NCBI GenBank assembly: GCA_030248225.1
Contig: JASANE010019185.1
Location: 1-64,000 of the forward strand
DNA length: 64,000 bases
Direction: 5' to 3'
Source of the DNA: Trileptium ribeirensis
Lineage: Eukaryota; Nematoda; Enoplea; Enoplida; Thoracostomopsidae
The notes under the pieces were generated by a model, which was given only the letters and a program-made list of their open reading frames with translations, ran no database searches and was not told where the DNA came from. The translations under genes and the position numbers were made by a program. Below, one piece after another: positions 12,185 through 24,149 of the stretch (position 1 is the first letter of the stretch; each line of letters opens with the position of its first letter).

Positions 12185-13008
12185 CCATACATAGCGGCAG
12201 GGGGGTAGGGGGCAACCCCCCCGAGGCCGGAAAGCCTGGGGGTTACCCCCCCCCCTTGGTTGGGGTGCGCAGCACCCACCGAGGCCGAAAAACCAGGGGG
12301 GTAACCCGCCCCCGGGGTTGGTGTGCGCAGCACCACCCACCGTAGGAGGGCTTGGCAGCTCCTCGACGAGTGTCGAAGTAGGACCTTAGTGCAAAACCTT
12401 GCGCAAATTGCGCCTGCTTGTTGCTAAAGGTGCATGTGCGGCCGTAAATTTATGGAAAGCTTTTTTGTTCACGACGTCATTCTCTGAAGTAAAAGTTAAT
12501 CGAATTATACTTATTTATATACTAACACTAACTAGATATTTAGACATTGAATGTCTGCTATGGTCCACAGTGTCCATGCAAAATAATCCAGTGTCTGCTT
12601 CGAATATGAAGAATCTTCTTAATGGCAAATGTGTATGGTTTTGTTTTGCGAATTTGTTGTAAACAGAAATTGCAAGCTGCCGGTAAACAGAAACTTTACA
12701 TTTTACACAATTCTCAGAATTATAAATGTCATAATACAATCTACACTTCTCAGAATCGGAAACCCCGAAGGGGGGGGGGGTGCGGTCCCCAAAACCCGCC
12801 GCCTCGACCAGTTTTGAGGCCGGACCCTAGTGCAGAAACTGAACTCATAGGCGAAAAATATGGCCGCTAGACCAAAAAAAGGTCCTCACGACCAACCCCC
12901 TCTAGGAAAATTTGGCCGGCCAGGGGGTTACCCACTCCCAGGGATGGCCGCAACCGCCCCCGGGGGGGACTTTACCCTCCTGGCTTGATTGACCGCCGCC
13001 ATGTATGG
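12185..13008. mobile_element. GC-rich hairpin MITE (824 bp), 7-bp TSD CCGATTA
   Basis: The ends are CCATACATAGCGGC and the complement CCATACATGGCGGC. CCGATTA is repeated at 12178-12184 and 13009-13015, and both sides rejoin the gag homology of E3. The left 170 bp and right 250 bp are very GC-rich with runs of five to ten G or C (12199-12350, 12770-12970) and twice contain GGTGTGCGCAGCACC-like palindromes. The middle (12400-12740) is AT-rich and ordinary. No transposase is seen. A 7-9-bp duplication would suit hAT or Mutator types. Confidence 0.75.
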
Positions 13009-13144
13009 CCGATTACTACTGGATACCATAGTGCACCGCCACAGTACATAGCGCATCTCCACAATACAACCGTTGCCCGCGGTATCGTGTACTTGGGTAT
13101 AGAGAAGGACGGCGCGAAGACTGGAATAATCAACGAGGTATACA
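13009..13144 (+). pseudogene. gag: E2 gag fragment up to the E3 insertion
   Basis: Aligns with E3 gag around 19605-19720 (proline/tyrosine-rich region after the zinc knuckle) at DNA level. The last four bases TACA (13141-13144) recur at 42045-42048, where the same gag continues. This proves that E3 split this gene. Confidence 0.75.
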
Positions 13145-14409
13145 TGTAACAGCCCGAGTTTCACGTGGAATCTTAAACATTCAAAATCCGGCCAGAAGGG
13201 CCTTAAATTTGGGGAATAAAGGGCGATCGGATACCGGTGGAGCGTGGTCCGGACTATAACTTGTGCATTATTGCTTCGTTGTTATAAAATAAACTCTATG
13301 TCATTATTGTATTGTGTTGCTTCGGTCACGCTCCACCAGGCCGAGGTGCGCGGGGTGATTTCGCACCAAAATTGGACCAGAATTCTACGATGAAGGTATC
13401 CGATCGATCCCCGGACAATTATTGTTTTATATATAATAAAACGTTTGTGCAATTGATTTGTGTTGAAATGTGGGACGGATGCGTAGTCGGATCGGCCGGG
13501 GACAAGGGGGAGAGATTTCGCGTTTTATCACAACCCGGCTTGACAAATTTTGTAAATTAGGTGCCCCAGGGTCGGTTCCGGTGCGCATCCGTGAACAATA
13601 ACTATACATATATGTGTTTGTTCGTTGATAAAATAGTGTACTTACTTGGTGCTTGCGCCCGGGTGTCAGGATGGGACGCAGTGTCGTACAAAGTCTCCGG
13701 CGGCAAAAGGCAATTTGGGTTTGTTTTACAATGGTTCGGAACCCGTAAGTTTACCTGACACGCCGGCGGAAGCTGACATGTATTTGGTACGGTACGGGCT
13801 AAAGGGAATGCATAAAGTACGGGATAAAATTTACTTAACATGGAAAGAGTCTCATTTTTAAAGGGGTATCAGTAAATTGAAATTTTGGGGGTTTTATTGA
13901 TCTCAAACAAAAAGGGGGATATTGAACTATCATCAGGGACCTGTAAGGCTTCAAAATCATTCGTGCGGGTCACCCTCACCCCAACCCATAAATACTTATG
14001 GACCCTCAATCCAGCGCTTAAACTCTCAAACTTTAGGGCCATAAATCACTACATCTCAAACCAAAACTCCCCGATTTTCGGAGCCCCGTACCTTAATTAG
14101 GCCCTGTACTAACTATTTTGTTGAAAACCGGGGCCGCCCGCCCCAACAGATTTCCACAGGATTCCCCTAACTCACTTGGGACCCAAAATTTTCCTATCGT
14201 GCACGCATTTCTCTGCTCTTAACGGGTCTCCTAAGGGACTTACACTAAAATAAAGGCTATCATAAGTAGGCGACCAGCCAGGGCATGGATATGATCCCGC
14301 CCCCGGCCGCCTACTGCACTCCATTCCTAAAAAAATAGACAAAATTAATAAAAAACCTTGTTTATCAGTAGCGCCTGAAGCGCTTATATATATTGCCAAT
14401 GCTGCAGGC

Positions 14410-14429
14410 CTCGCGCCGACCAGCGCGAG
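14410..14429 (+). promoter_or_regulatory. Conserved U3 stem-loop, CTCGCGC...GCGCGAG
   Basis: A perfect 7-bp stem with a short loop, followed by GTTTAGTTGTTTAC, lies about 390 bp before the TATA box. It recurs in the 3' LTR (39633-39652), in E2 (7641-7659, one pair shorter) and in E1 (3996-4017, minus strand, one mismatch) while flanking sequence has diverged. Just upstream is AGCGCTTATATATATT. The conservation suggests a regulatory or RNA-structural role, which is inference. Confidence 0.5.
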
Positions 14430-14815
14430 GTTTAGTTGTTTACGATATAGCTTGGCACCCTTCGGCCAAGTTTGTGCTATTTCTGTGGCAGACTAGCTGT
14501 TTTGATGAGTGCCCACTCTGGGGCGATGGTAGCGTTGTTTTATCATAATGTATTATTTTGGAAAGCTGCTGGTTTTCATTATTGTGTATATTGGTTGTGG
14601 CGGCGATTTCAAACCAGTCATTAAAGAGTTAAGGGGGGCCGAATGTGATTCTATAGCCGTACTGTTGAGCCCACGATTAATGTTCTTGTTAGCCGCCCTG
14701 AGTTTATTGGAGTTGTTTGTCAGTGATGTGTTTTGATTAGCCTAGGATTTTCAAATTTCAAATGTAAAATTTTGGTACTCAGCCAGAAAGAGAGAGGGTA
14801 GGCGACGCCTCGGAG

Positions 14816-14823
14816 TATAAAAG
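14816..14823 (+). promoter_or_regulatory. TATA box in the E3 5' LTR
   Basis: TATAAAAG followed by GGGACCAGTCGAG about 35 nt downstream. This is the probable start zone of the genomic RNA and defines U3/R. Confidence 0.75.
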
Positions 14824-16832
14824 GAGACTGCCCGATTCCTCGATCGGGACCAGTCGAGAAAAATTTGCTTAAGTTTGGCGGTTGTCGCCAATTAAAGTTG
14901 TAGCTTTCGCTTTGTTTTGTTTTTGTTTTAGGCTTTTCTTTTGGACTTACCGGGGTTGGTTTCTCGCCGTACCTCTACGGTGGAGAGCCTTCCCTGGATT
15001 TAGGACTTTCATAATCACGCACGGGCCGCACTTTGCGGGTGTTGGAGTGTCGCAAGGATGCTCCGCACGCCAGTAAAGATCGGACCCCGCCAAAATCCAT
15101 AAAATGCATTAGATGATTCAAAATTTTACTTGCACGCATCTCGACTGGTTCCCCGCTCCTCGGACATATCCTTTTTGTTCGCCGGTCCGAGGAGTGATCA
15201 AAATTCTTACTTTAGGGTAAGTGACAGTGATCAAAATTTCCAGGCTAAGGCGATATTAAATTTGTTACTCAGAAAAAGGTGGAAATGTTATAAGACCTGG
15301 TCCAGAGCGGTTTCGAAAAGTGCAGTTAAAATTTATAGGTGTGGGACGTAGCCGTTTGCATCCTCGGGTGACACGCGTTGTCCCGAAGTGTCTGAAATCT
15401 AGCAGCAGCGTCGAATCCCCATTCGTTCGCTGATTTTTAGTTTATGGGTAAATTGCGATGCAAGCGACTGCGGACCCGACAGAATTCCAAGAGACTCACT
15501 AGTGAGCATAAAACGAGACAGGGACTGGAGTTTGGCGATGAGCTAAGTTGCACTGGAAGTTTTTGGGGTGGGAGGTGGTTTCTCTAACCGTGCAACTATG
15601 GGGAGAATCCATGTTGGCCCCACTCCCTGAGCTCTCTGGGAGCGAGTTTCGAATTAGTTGGGCAGGTCGCAGGCCACTCCAGTCGCTGCCGAAACTGTAC
15701 AAAATTTAGAACCTTCGGTCCCATTTTCATTCGGATCCCGACTGACAAAACAGGGACGAATCATCGTGATTTAGTATGCAACCAGTTGTTTATAAATTCA
15801 ACATTCGCTCTCCAAAATTTATTGGGCCCTACTATAACGAAGGTTTTGAGGTATAGTACGGGGGAGAGAATGTAGCATATCTTTAGGGTATCTTGCAGGG
15901 TACCCGACTCTAGTATTGTCGCAATACAAATGTTGTATATAGGGTGCAGTACGCCCCAATTGGGCGGTGTTTATGGTGTGTGCAAAAGATTTGGCTCGAC
16001 AGTAAATGAGTTGAATCGTGTCTAATTTATTAAAGCAGTTCGGAGTTTTACCTAGCTTGTTTACCCCAGTAAAAGTTTTCGAAATTATTTTCAAATGAAG
16101 CCCTTCGGGACTTTGAAACCACGTGAATTCTAAGTTATAGCGAGTAAACCAAACGCCACACCGCGTCGTGTAAATTTCAGCCGCTAATACAAGCTTGCTT
16201 TAGGGCCCGCGCTGGCAACCTCTTGTACCCGCACTATATTCGTGTTTACCGGAACTATCAGAACTGCCCTCTGCAAACCTCGCACAGTTAATTACCAGTC
16301 AGCATAGTTTTCAGCCCTGCACCTGGCACTAGTAGCTGCAGTCTAGACAATCAAGGGACTGGGGCCTCCGCCTCAGTGCCCCAACCAACGTTAAAATAAG
16401 TACTAAATTTTGTCACCATTTAAGTTGTAGGGCCAGTCATGTTTGCTTAGGATTAGAACGGGACAATAGCACCAGGGGACATACCAACCAGGAACCTCGC
16501 CAAGGTTACCCTGGGACCAGAGAACCCCGCTTAGGGAATTAAGTGGATTATGAGGGAAAGGCGAGTCAGCCTTATTACCTGTGAGCAGGCTTAGGGGTTG
16601 ACTCTCCCTCGGGGGACCTTCATACCGCTAGACACGTGGGCCGATATAGGGGCCAGGCCGAACACCCTGGTAAACCCGCCGGCAGCCTGCTAAGCTAAGC
16701 GGTTCCCTTAGGTCATCGCGTAGATCACCGGGGAGTCGTGGAAGCCGGGGTTGTCCGGGCACCACACGTTAAGATAATAGTGGTGCAGCTGGGATCCCTT
16801 AGGGCCAGAACTGGTCCTAGTACATAATTTAT

Positions 16833-16850
16833 TGGGTGCTACTCCGTGAA
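16833..16850 (+). promoter_or_regulatory. Candidate primer-binding site of E3
   Basis: TGGGTGCTACTCCGTGAA starts 8 nt after the LTR end and aligns, with changes, to the TGGGG..CCACG.CGTGA site of E1 and E2. The primer tRNA was not identified. Confidence 0.35.
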
Positions 16851-17535
16851 GGAGGCGTCAATAAATCATCAGGACCAAGAAATTCTCTTTTTAGGTTATT
16901 AGCTGCCCGACCTCTCGCATGTCTTTAACACACTGATGATTGTGCAAGTTTATAGGTCAAACTACTAGGTCATAACAAAATTGGTAGGTAAACGGGATTA
17001 GTACCACCGTGTGCATGGTACTATTTTCAGCCGCGCGCGTACCTTGTGGCATTGTTATACGTGTTTTCATGCGTTGGTAATTAATGTGAAGAGTAAGCTC
17101 ATGCGCTCCAGGGGTTCGTGCAGTCGCTCCGCATCTCGGTAACTCAAAATTGCTGCTCTGTAGGGGGTTTGTACTTTCAGCTGAAATTATATTTTGGTTA
17201 GGGATACTGCCACCTGGATCGCGTGAGCCCACGTGCATATACAAATTGAGGAGCGAAGATGACTTTAAAGAGAGATGTGAAGCACGGGACAGTATTGGTT
17301 TGTATGGCAAGGTACACATCATGTGTTGGTGCCTTAGGGTGCGTGATGAAGCTGTTCGATAACATTGTATTCCGTCTCGTTTCAGAATACAGCATTTTGG
17401 ACAAAAAGACGCCAGGCGATTTGGTAACTTAACACGACTTATTTAATAACTGTTGCGATCGCTACTAACGATTTTATTATTATTGCATCGGACTTGCCGA
17501 ATACTAGAATTTGATAACCACCTGGGTATTCAATT

Positions 17536-17919
17536 GTGGACTTTCTGGCAGCCGAATTTTATTTAGCCATCGTCGACATTCTTTTACTGGCCATAGCCGT
17601 TCCGGCCTTCCAGATCATTGCGACGGTGCATCTTTGCTGTTCGACAAGCAATAACAATATCCGTTTGCTGAGCGCACCCGGCACTACGCCCGAGCTACCA
17701 ACGTTGTGTTTGGCCTATCCTCGACCGGTTTCGACAAGTGGTGCAGCTACCATACGGCGGGTTTCGATCGTTCGACGTAAAGGCAACGACTCAACGTATT
17801 TTATTGCAAAGGACATTGACTGTCACTTCGTGAATAGAACTCAGGGTCAGTATTTGATATTGATGTATAAGGTTTATAGCAGTAATGTGTTCTGCGTCAT
17901 TGGCGATTATGTAAATTAA
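17536..17919 (+). CDS. Possible small membrane protein in the E3 leader, unknown
   Basis: An open frame of about 127 codons with no ATG at its 5' end. It would need an upstream exon or a non-AUG start. The N-terminal third is strongly hydrophobic (around VDILLLAIAVPAF, residues 13-30), like a signal anchor or membrane segment. The rest is mixed with one NRT glycosylation-type sequon. I recognise no family. It lies in the leader before gag, where some retroviruses place accessory ORFs or leader peptides, but chance cannot be excluded at this length. No clear counterpart was found in E2. Confidence 0.2.
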   Translation: MDFLAAEFYLAIVDILLLAIAVPAFQIIATVHLCCSTSNNNIRLLSAPGTTPELPTLCLAYPRPVSTSGAATIRRVSIVRRKGNDSTYFIAKDIDCHFVNRTQGQYLILMYKVYSSNVFCVIGDYVN

Positions 17920-18478
17920 GATCCTTATTGAGTGTACCGTTTGTAAACGTATATTTAATGTCGTTTCTGTGTACCGCACGTACCTCTGAGCCAACTTAGG
18001 CAATTACTTCCCGGGGATAGTAAAATTTGGCTGAATAATTGATAAAAAAGGATTATCTTGCTTGTCACGTTTAGTGGAGGTGGAGTAGCCTAAGCTCAAA
18101 CAACACTCGTTATAATTAGGATAGTAGGCTAACCCTGCCCCGGCCGTAATCAACCTAACGAGGTCGTTTAAGCTAACCGGATAATACCAGTCGAGCCTGA
18201 TAAAGTTTACTTGTTGTCTCGAGAGTGTAACGGGACAGAGGCCTCGCCAAGAAGAGCAATTAAACCAAATTCGCGTAGCGAAAACTTCACACGTTCAGTC
18301 ACATACTTAAGGAATAGGCACACAGGTACAGTGAAGTTTACTAACAGCAGAAATTCCGCAATAAAGTAAACACGTATATCTGATCATACATTTAACATCC
18401 GTGTTCAGGTCAGGTTTGAACCACGGACGCCCTACAACTTAAAACAAATAGGGATTATTACTAATTCGGAATCCAAAA

Positions 18479-19142
18479 ATGTCGTTACCAGCGAGCGCAA
18501 ATAGAACGCCGATTAGCGGCCCGTCAGCAACATCTAATGTAGGAGGTGGCACGGCCACCACGGCTGGTAGTACAAATGGACCCAACCCCACTGTATGAGG
18601 AGATCCACTAGTAGCAGTCCTACAACAGCTGATTTAACGGACGACAACGACGGCGCCAATCATACAGGTGGGCGATATCCCACAATTTTCAGGAGCTGAC
18701 GGACAGGACTTTGAGACATGGTTAGCTACGTATGACAACCTGACGGACGCAAATGGATGGACATTAACTCAGAAACTCATCTGCTTCCCGACTGTATTAA
18801 AAGGAGAAGCGCTTAAGATTTACGAAAGCTTCCCTGGCTGCCAGAAACAGACATGCGAAGCCCTTTGTTACAACATGGGTTTCATGTATTCCTCCTCGCA
18901 GCGCGACGAAGACGCATTAATCACGCTACGCATGCGCGCCCAAGGAGAACGAGAATCAGTCGCTATGTACGGACTAGACCTTCAAAACTTAGTGGACAAA
19001 GCATTCCCGGAGGTCGAAGGCGAACAGCGTGACGCGCTGCTGCAGAAATTCTTGCGACAAGGACTGAGGAAGGAACTAAAGTCTGGCGTTATAGGGAAAA
19101 CTTATCCATCTTTCAAACACATGATGGATAAGCTCAAGTAAA
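18479..19142 (+). pseudogene. gag: E3 gag, N-terminal part (capsid region)
   Basis: The ATG at 18479 opens a frame shared with E2 that begins with a Ser/Thr/Gly-rich stretch. A TGA near 18596 and a further stop interrupt it before the well-conserved part (18668 on). That part has the usual Ty3 gag pattern: FSGADGQDFETWLATYDN, then a Trp, then KLICFPTVLKGEALKIYESF. It stops at an in-frame TAA (19140-19142), after which the same frame continues as the next entry. E2 has a sense codon at this point. The product would be the capsid part of the particle-forming precursor. It acts in the cytoplasm, packaging element RNA. Confidence 0.85.
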
Positions 19143-20702
19143 AGGAGGACGCCATTATAGCGTCCCAAAAGGATATTATCGGAGTGCCGGTTCGCAAAAG
19201 CAGCCGGGCTAAAACAGTTAATTACATGACCCAGGGAGGTGAAAATAACCAGCTAGTAGACCAAATACGTGAGGCACTCGATGATAACAAGCGCACTACA
19301 GCCGGCAGCGATGCTACCATCGCTCGGCTCATTGATTTACTAGACAAGCGTACCGAGCAACACCAATTAAATGCGATGATGCAGAATAACGGAGCACCGC
19401 AGATAGGCGCAAATGCAATACCACCAGTAACGCCAGTAGGAAACCAATGCTTTCGCTGTGGTTATTTAGGGCATTTCGCTAGGGAATGCCCGTATTTCCG
19501 AATGGACATATATGATCCATTGCAAAACGAGTATACACGCTTAGGCACGCGCGCAGCGCCTAAGTACACGTACGGTGCACCACCACCACCCGCTATCGAA
19601 TATGCTAGACCGCCACCGCAGTACAATAATCGTCCTCGCTACCGAGTAGTTGAACCTAGAGGTGGAGCACGCTACTCGCGACGTGATTATTGGAATAACA
19701 CAGCTAATCAGGGGGGATACACTGGTTATGGGAAGCAGGGATACTATCGCCCAGAGCCCGCAAATTACAACACGTACGGCAATGGTGGTCAGACCGAATA
19801 TTATAATCGATCCCGCGGACGCAGCGCAAATGAGCATAACCAACAAAACAACGGGTATAACCCAACATACCATCGACGCTATGCTGCACCACCTCAACCA
19901 TTGTCGGCCGAAGCCGTGCCGTTTCGACCGCGCACGCCGAGTAACGGTTGGAATAACGCAGATCAGTTAGGAGCAGTGCCTCGAAATAGACCCGCGCAGG
20001 CACCAATACATAATAACGAACGAGTTGATCGCCGTAACGCCGGCGTAATGTCAGTGACCAAAGCAGTAGATCCTGAGCTAGCACACCGCTTAGATGTCAT
20101 GCGACATGAAATGTCCACGCTAGAGGAACGCGCAGGAGCTGGCTTAGGCACCCGTTCAGCACAAGTTAACATGATGGTCACTGAAGATGAAGTAGAGCAT
20201 GAACAAAATGACCCAAACTTTGAAAATAAATACGAATACTCAGAGGAAATCGAAGCCGAATCAGGTGCATATCAGGTAAATTCATTGCAAACCAGCAAGG
20301 ACACATCACGAAAATGGTCACAAGCGATCAGGTCGCGGGGTGGCATTGAACCAAATCAGACATATGAACAGGAAACACTCGCACACAGAGAGTACAACTA
20401 CAGTGAAGTACACAGCAATACTGAACCCACACGGCGCTCGGCTTTGTTGTTTCCAACCTCTGGCGCGCAGGGTGTGACCCGAGACCTTGTGAATACTGGT
20501 TGGCCAACCAACTTATATGTATATCCCGATAGGAAGTCAGCGCGAAGAGATGAAGAGTACCGAGATACCGAGCAGGGGAGTGAGAGGGGAGGAGGAACCG
20601 AGAACCTAATGAAACCAAAGGACCCTAATGATCCTGATGTGCCGAGTGAGAAATATGGGAGGTGGCCGTTCGGACTTCGGGGGCCGATTAATAGGGCATC
20701 CG
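19143..20702 (+). CDS. gag: E3 gag, C-terminal part with CCHC zinc knuckle
   Basis: About 520 codons in the same frame as the capsid part. The zinc knuckle CFRCGYLGHFAREC is at about residue 89 of the open stretch counted from 19184 (C89, C92, H97, C102). It is followed by a long Tyr/Pro/Arg/Asn-rich tract (19560-20000), then an acidic tail that ends near a DPNDPDVPSEKYGRW motif. The homologous region of E2 (42049-43020) continues past this point without interruption. In E3 the frame runs into the G-free insertion and stops at 20761, so the natural gag C-terminus is displaced. Role: nucleocapsid, RNA binding. Confidence 0.85.
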
Positions 20703-23598
20703 GATGTATTATAAACATACAAATAATTATTATACATAACGTAAACAAAACAGAGTTTTAAAACATTTATAGAAACATCGCAATTAAAAATACTATTAAT
20801 TCAATACCCCATTTATATCAATTAATTATATATCTTTTAAATATATATTAACATATACTTTACAATAGATATTTAATAATATTATTCACTTTCATTTTTT
20901 TACACTCACTCATCTTTCACTCATCATTATATTACACTCATTCAACACACATCTTTCAAAAATCTTCAATATCTCTATCTTAACAAAATAGATCACAAAA
21001 CAAAACTAAAAAAAAATTTAATTTATTTATTCTATTCAAATCACTAATAAAAATTATATCTCATATTCATATTACATCAAATTCATATTCAAATCACACA
21101 ATAAAAATAAACTAAATCCATAAAAACAAAAAACACATATTAAATTCAAATATATTCAACATTTATATCAAAACATAAATCTTACAATATAAACATAATA
21201 CAATAAAATACAATATTATCAAAAATATTATAATATATTATTAATTATTCTAATAAAAAAAAACATCTACAAAATATACTTCACATTCCATAATAACTTA
21301 TATCTTATACATATAATATAATATATTTAAAATCCACACTCATAAATATACATTTTTTCATTTTATTCAATACAAACAATAACAATAATCAATTATACAT
21401 TACAATATCAAATATCAACAAAAATACAAATATCAAAATATACAAATTTCAATATCCTTCTCATTCTTCTCAACAATCCAATAGCACTCTTTCTATACCC
21501 ATACTCTTCTCCTCAACCCATTATACACATACCTCAAAATAAATCATCCACTACAATACAATTCATAATACATCATAACTAATAATTATCAAATTAAACT
21601 TTCCAAATCATACTAGATCTCATAAATTATCCCATTACAATACTAATTTATCCAATAATACAAATACAAATCAATCCAATATTATATATTAATATATTTC
21701 AAACCAAAAATATACCATTTCATCCATTAATTTTAATAATAAATTATATAAAATTTTTTATCCAAATATATCATAACCCTTCAATTCCACTTTTCCTACC
21801 CATTTCCAATCATAACAATTTTTTTCTCTTATTATTTAACATAATAAAACATCAACAATAACTATAAATACACAACATAATAAAATACTTATCCATATTA
21901 TACAATATTCATCCTTTAAAATTTATCCAATACACCCCTTCAATATTAATCAAAAATCTCCCACAAATATCACATCATTTCAATCTCTACAAATCTATAA
22001 TACTACACCATTATTATATAATACAATATATATCTTACTAATATACAATATATATCCCACCATCTAAACCCAACCAACCCAATTTCATTACCACAACATA
22101 ATTATTAAAAATCATATATACATTACAAAACATACAACTTCATCATCATAATATTAAATATCATATCAAATTACTAAACATATTTCACTACTCTTTTATT
22201 CCCCAAATATATATTCTCAACACATCATCAAAATCCAATTATTTTAACCTTATTACAACAATTATATAATTTATCTTATAAATAATCCCCAATCTATTTA
22301 ATTCAACTCTTTTTATCTTATATATAATTTAATCATATAAATTAATTATATTTCATCACAATATAAATACTTCCTAAATTAAATTCTAACCTTTTTTATA
22401 TTATTAATTCATTATAATAAAATACATTCACATTTTATCCCATACTATCATTCATAAAAACCTCATATCTCAATCATCAAACATTATTCTATATATAAAA
22501 CACCCTAAATATTTTTCTTTCCTCATATATTAACATATACAATATTATTCATCCATATTTTTTTTTTATTCTCCATTATTTTCATCTCAAAAAAACCATA
22601 CCAACATATACACAAATTAAACTTATCTTATCTCCTACCACACCTTCAATCAAATAATATATACAAATATTCAATAAATCAATCAAATCAAACACTCACC
22701 ATTAAAAAAACATTTATCATTATTCACAACTCAATCATTTTACATATATCTAACACTATCACCCCCATAATTTCTACCATACTTCCATTTTCTTTTTCTT
22801 TCTTTTAATCTTTTAAACTTTTCTTCTTCTAACAATAATAACTTTAAACCTCTCAATAAAAAAAACATTTTTAACTATATTATAATTATCATCCTTAAGA
22901 ACTAAACCATAACTCATATCATCTCAAAATCTACACTAATCTATCACACACAATAAATAACACAATAATCTATCAATTTCACAAACCAAACTAATTATCT
23001 CCTACTATCTCTTCACAAAATCAATAAATTTTATTTCATTACACATTTTTCCAACATTTACCTTCATTAAAATCCAATAATTTATTCAAATATCTAATTC
23101 TCCTACCTAACATATATACATAAAATCACAACAATTAAATCAATATCTATAATTTTAAAATAACAATATATAACCTTATCAACAAAACCTCCAATTATTC
23201 TAATATCAACATACCCCCCATATTTTATAAAACATCCAACTTAACTTACAAATTTCAAAACAAAACCTCAACAAACAATACAACCCAAATACATTATAAA
23301 CTAAAATATATATATACAAACAATAAAAATCATATACACACAACAAACTACACCACCCAAAACAAAAAAAAACACACCCATCAACAACTATAATCATACA
23401 TAATATTATTCAATTCAAAAAAAAATTAAAAATCACATTCAACATCCAACACATTTAATACATCAACAACAAATATCCCAATCTAATTTCAAATATATAT
23501 AAAAAATTTCATCTCACCACCCCAAAATTCCATAAAAAAACCCTATTCATATAAAAAATAAAATATAACAAAATAAAAAAAATAATATAACAAAAAAT
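20703..23598. other. G-free AT-rich insertion (2.9 kb) between gag and the next ORF
   Basis: From 20781 to 23598 I count only about five G on the plus strand (all in AG context, e.g. TAGA, TAGC, AAGA), while C stays common at roughly one base in six. The first 80 bp still hold a few G, then they vanish. The flanks are ordinary element sequence. E2 at 43005-43025 runs from ATTAATAGGGATCCGTG straight into CTGGCAATGAC, so the whole tract is an insertion. No TIRs, LTRs, target duplication or ORF are evident. Stops are frequent in every plus frame. Read on the minus strand it is C-free, like bisulfite-converted DNA. This fits complete C-to-T deamination of that strand. Confidence 0.8.
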
Positions 23599-24149
23599 TG
23601 TCAAGCAATGACCCAAACGCTTCCACGTGTAACCCATCTCAGGCGGCTGCACATCGGATGGAACCTAAGAACCTAATGGATGGAGAACCAAATGGAATGG
23701 AACCTAGAGAGACGCCGTTCGGAATTCGGGGGCCGGTTAATAGGGGTCGCGTGTTTGGCAATGGCTCTAGCGCCGGCACGGTACAACCTGGGGAAGCGAC
23801 TTTCTATAGGCTTATTCAAAATTGTATATGTGAAGCGGAACCAGAAGAATATGCGGAGGAACTTATGGACCTAATGGAACCTAATGGACTTGCGGATACC
23901 GAGAACCTAATGGAACCTATCGGATGGAATGGAATACCGAGGAACCGAGAACCTAAGGAACTAAGTGAACTTAACCTAGCGGATGCATCCAACTTAACTA
24001 AACTGACTTCCACCAATTTAGGGCGGCCGTGTGAGGCCCCTGTAGCGTTTCAACCGACCGGGGAAGACCGTAAAGGACACTGGTCAGGTGTGATGGAGAC
24101 CTTCGGAACACGGGTCAGTCCGATTGTCCTAGCTCCGTTCAAAATTTGA
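23599..24149 (+). CDS. E3 unknown ORF, N-terminal part, Met-Glu-Pro-rich
   Basis: About 180 codons rich in MEP, NLMEP and GMEP words, with a copy of the PFG-RGP-NRG motif also present at the end of gag. In E2 the two copies are only 190 bp apart, which shows the natural distance before the G-free insertion. It ends at a TGA (24147-24149), and the same frame reopens 6 bp later, so this and the next entry are probably one broken ORF. Low-complexity acidic sequence with no recognised domain. Confidence 0.45.

Larger units (their letters stand above)
13145..16824 (+). repeat. 5' LTR of E3 (3.68 kb)
   Basis: Starts TGTAACAGCCCGAG and ends GGTCCTAGTACA. It matches 38368-42044 almost base for base. 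U3 is about 1.67 kb up to the TATA box, and the remaining 2.0 kb (R and U5) is unusually long. The last 250 bp (16560-16824) is the part best conserved in E1 and E2. Short open frames inside (13312-13560, 13646-13861, 13885-14100, 14548-14736) repeat in the other LTR but show no family resemblance. Confidence 0.92.
16825..18478 (+). other. E3 leader
   Basis: Untranslated leader between the LTR and gag. The last 250 bp are shared with E2. The rest is less conserved. An open frame at 17536-17919 is listed separately. No splice donor could be assigned with confidence. Confidence 0.6.

Noticed and set aside
23206..23397. Minus-strand 63-codon frame rich in Cys, Phe, Tyr and Trp in the G-free tract
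   Set aside because: The composition follows from the lack of C on that strand. A frame of this length carries no evidence.
20703..23598. Mitochondrial DNA insertion as the source of the G-poor tract
   Set aside because: Not excluded, but no mitochondrial gene or tRNA could be recognised, stops occur in all plus frames, and even strongly skewed mitochondrial genomes keep far more G than this.
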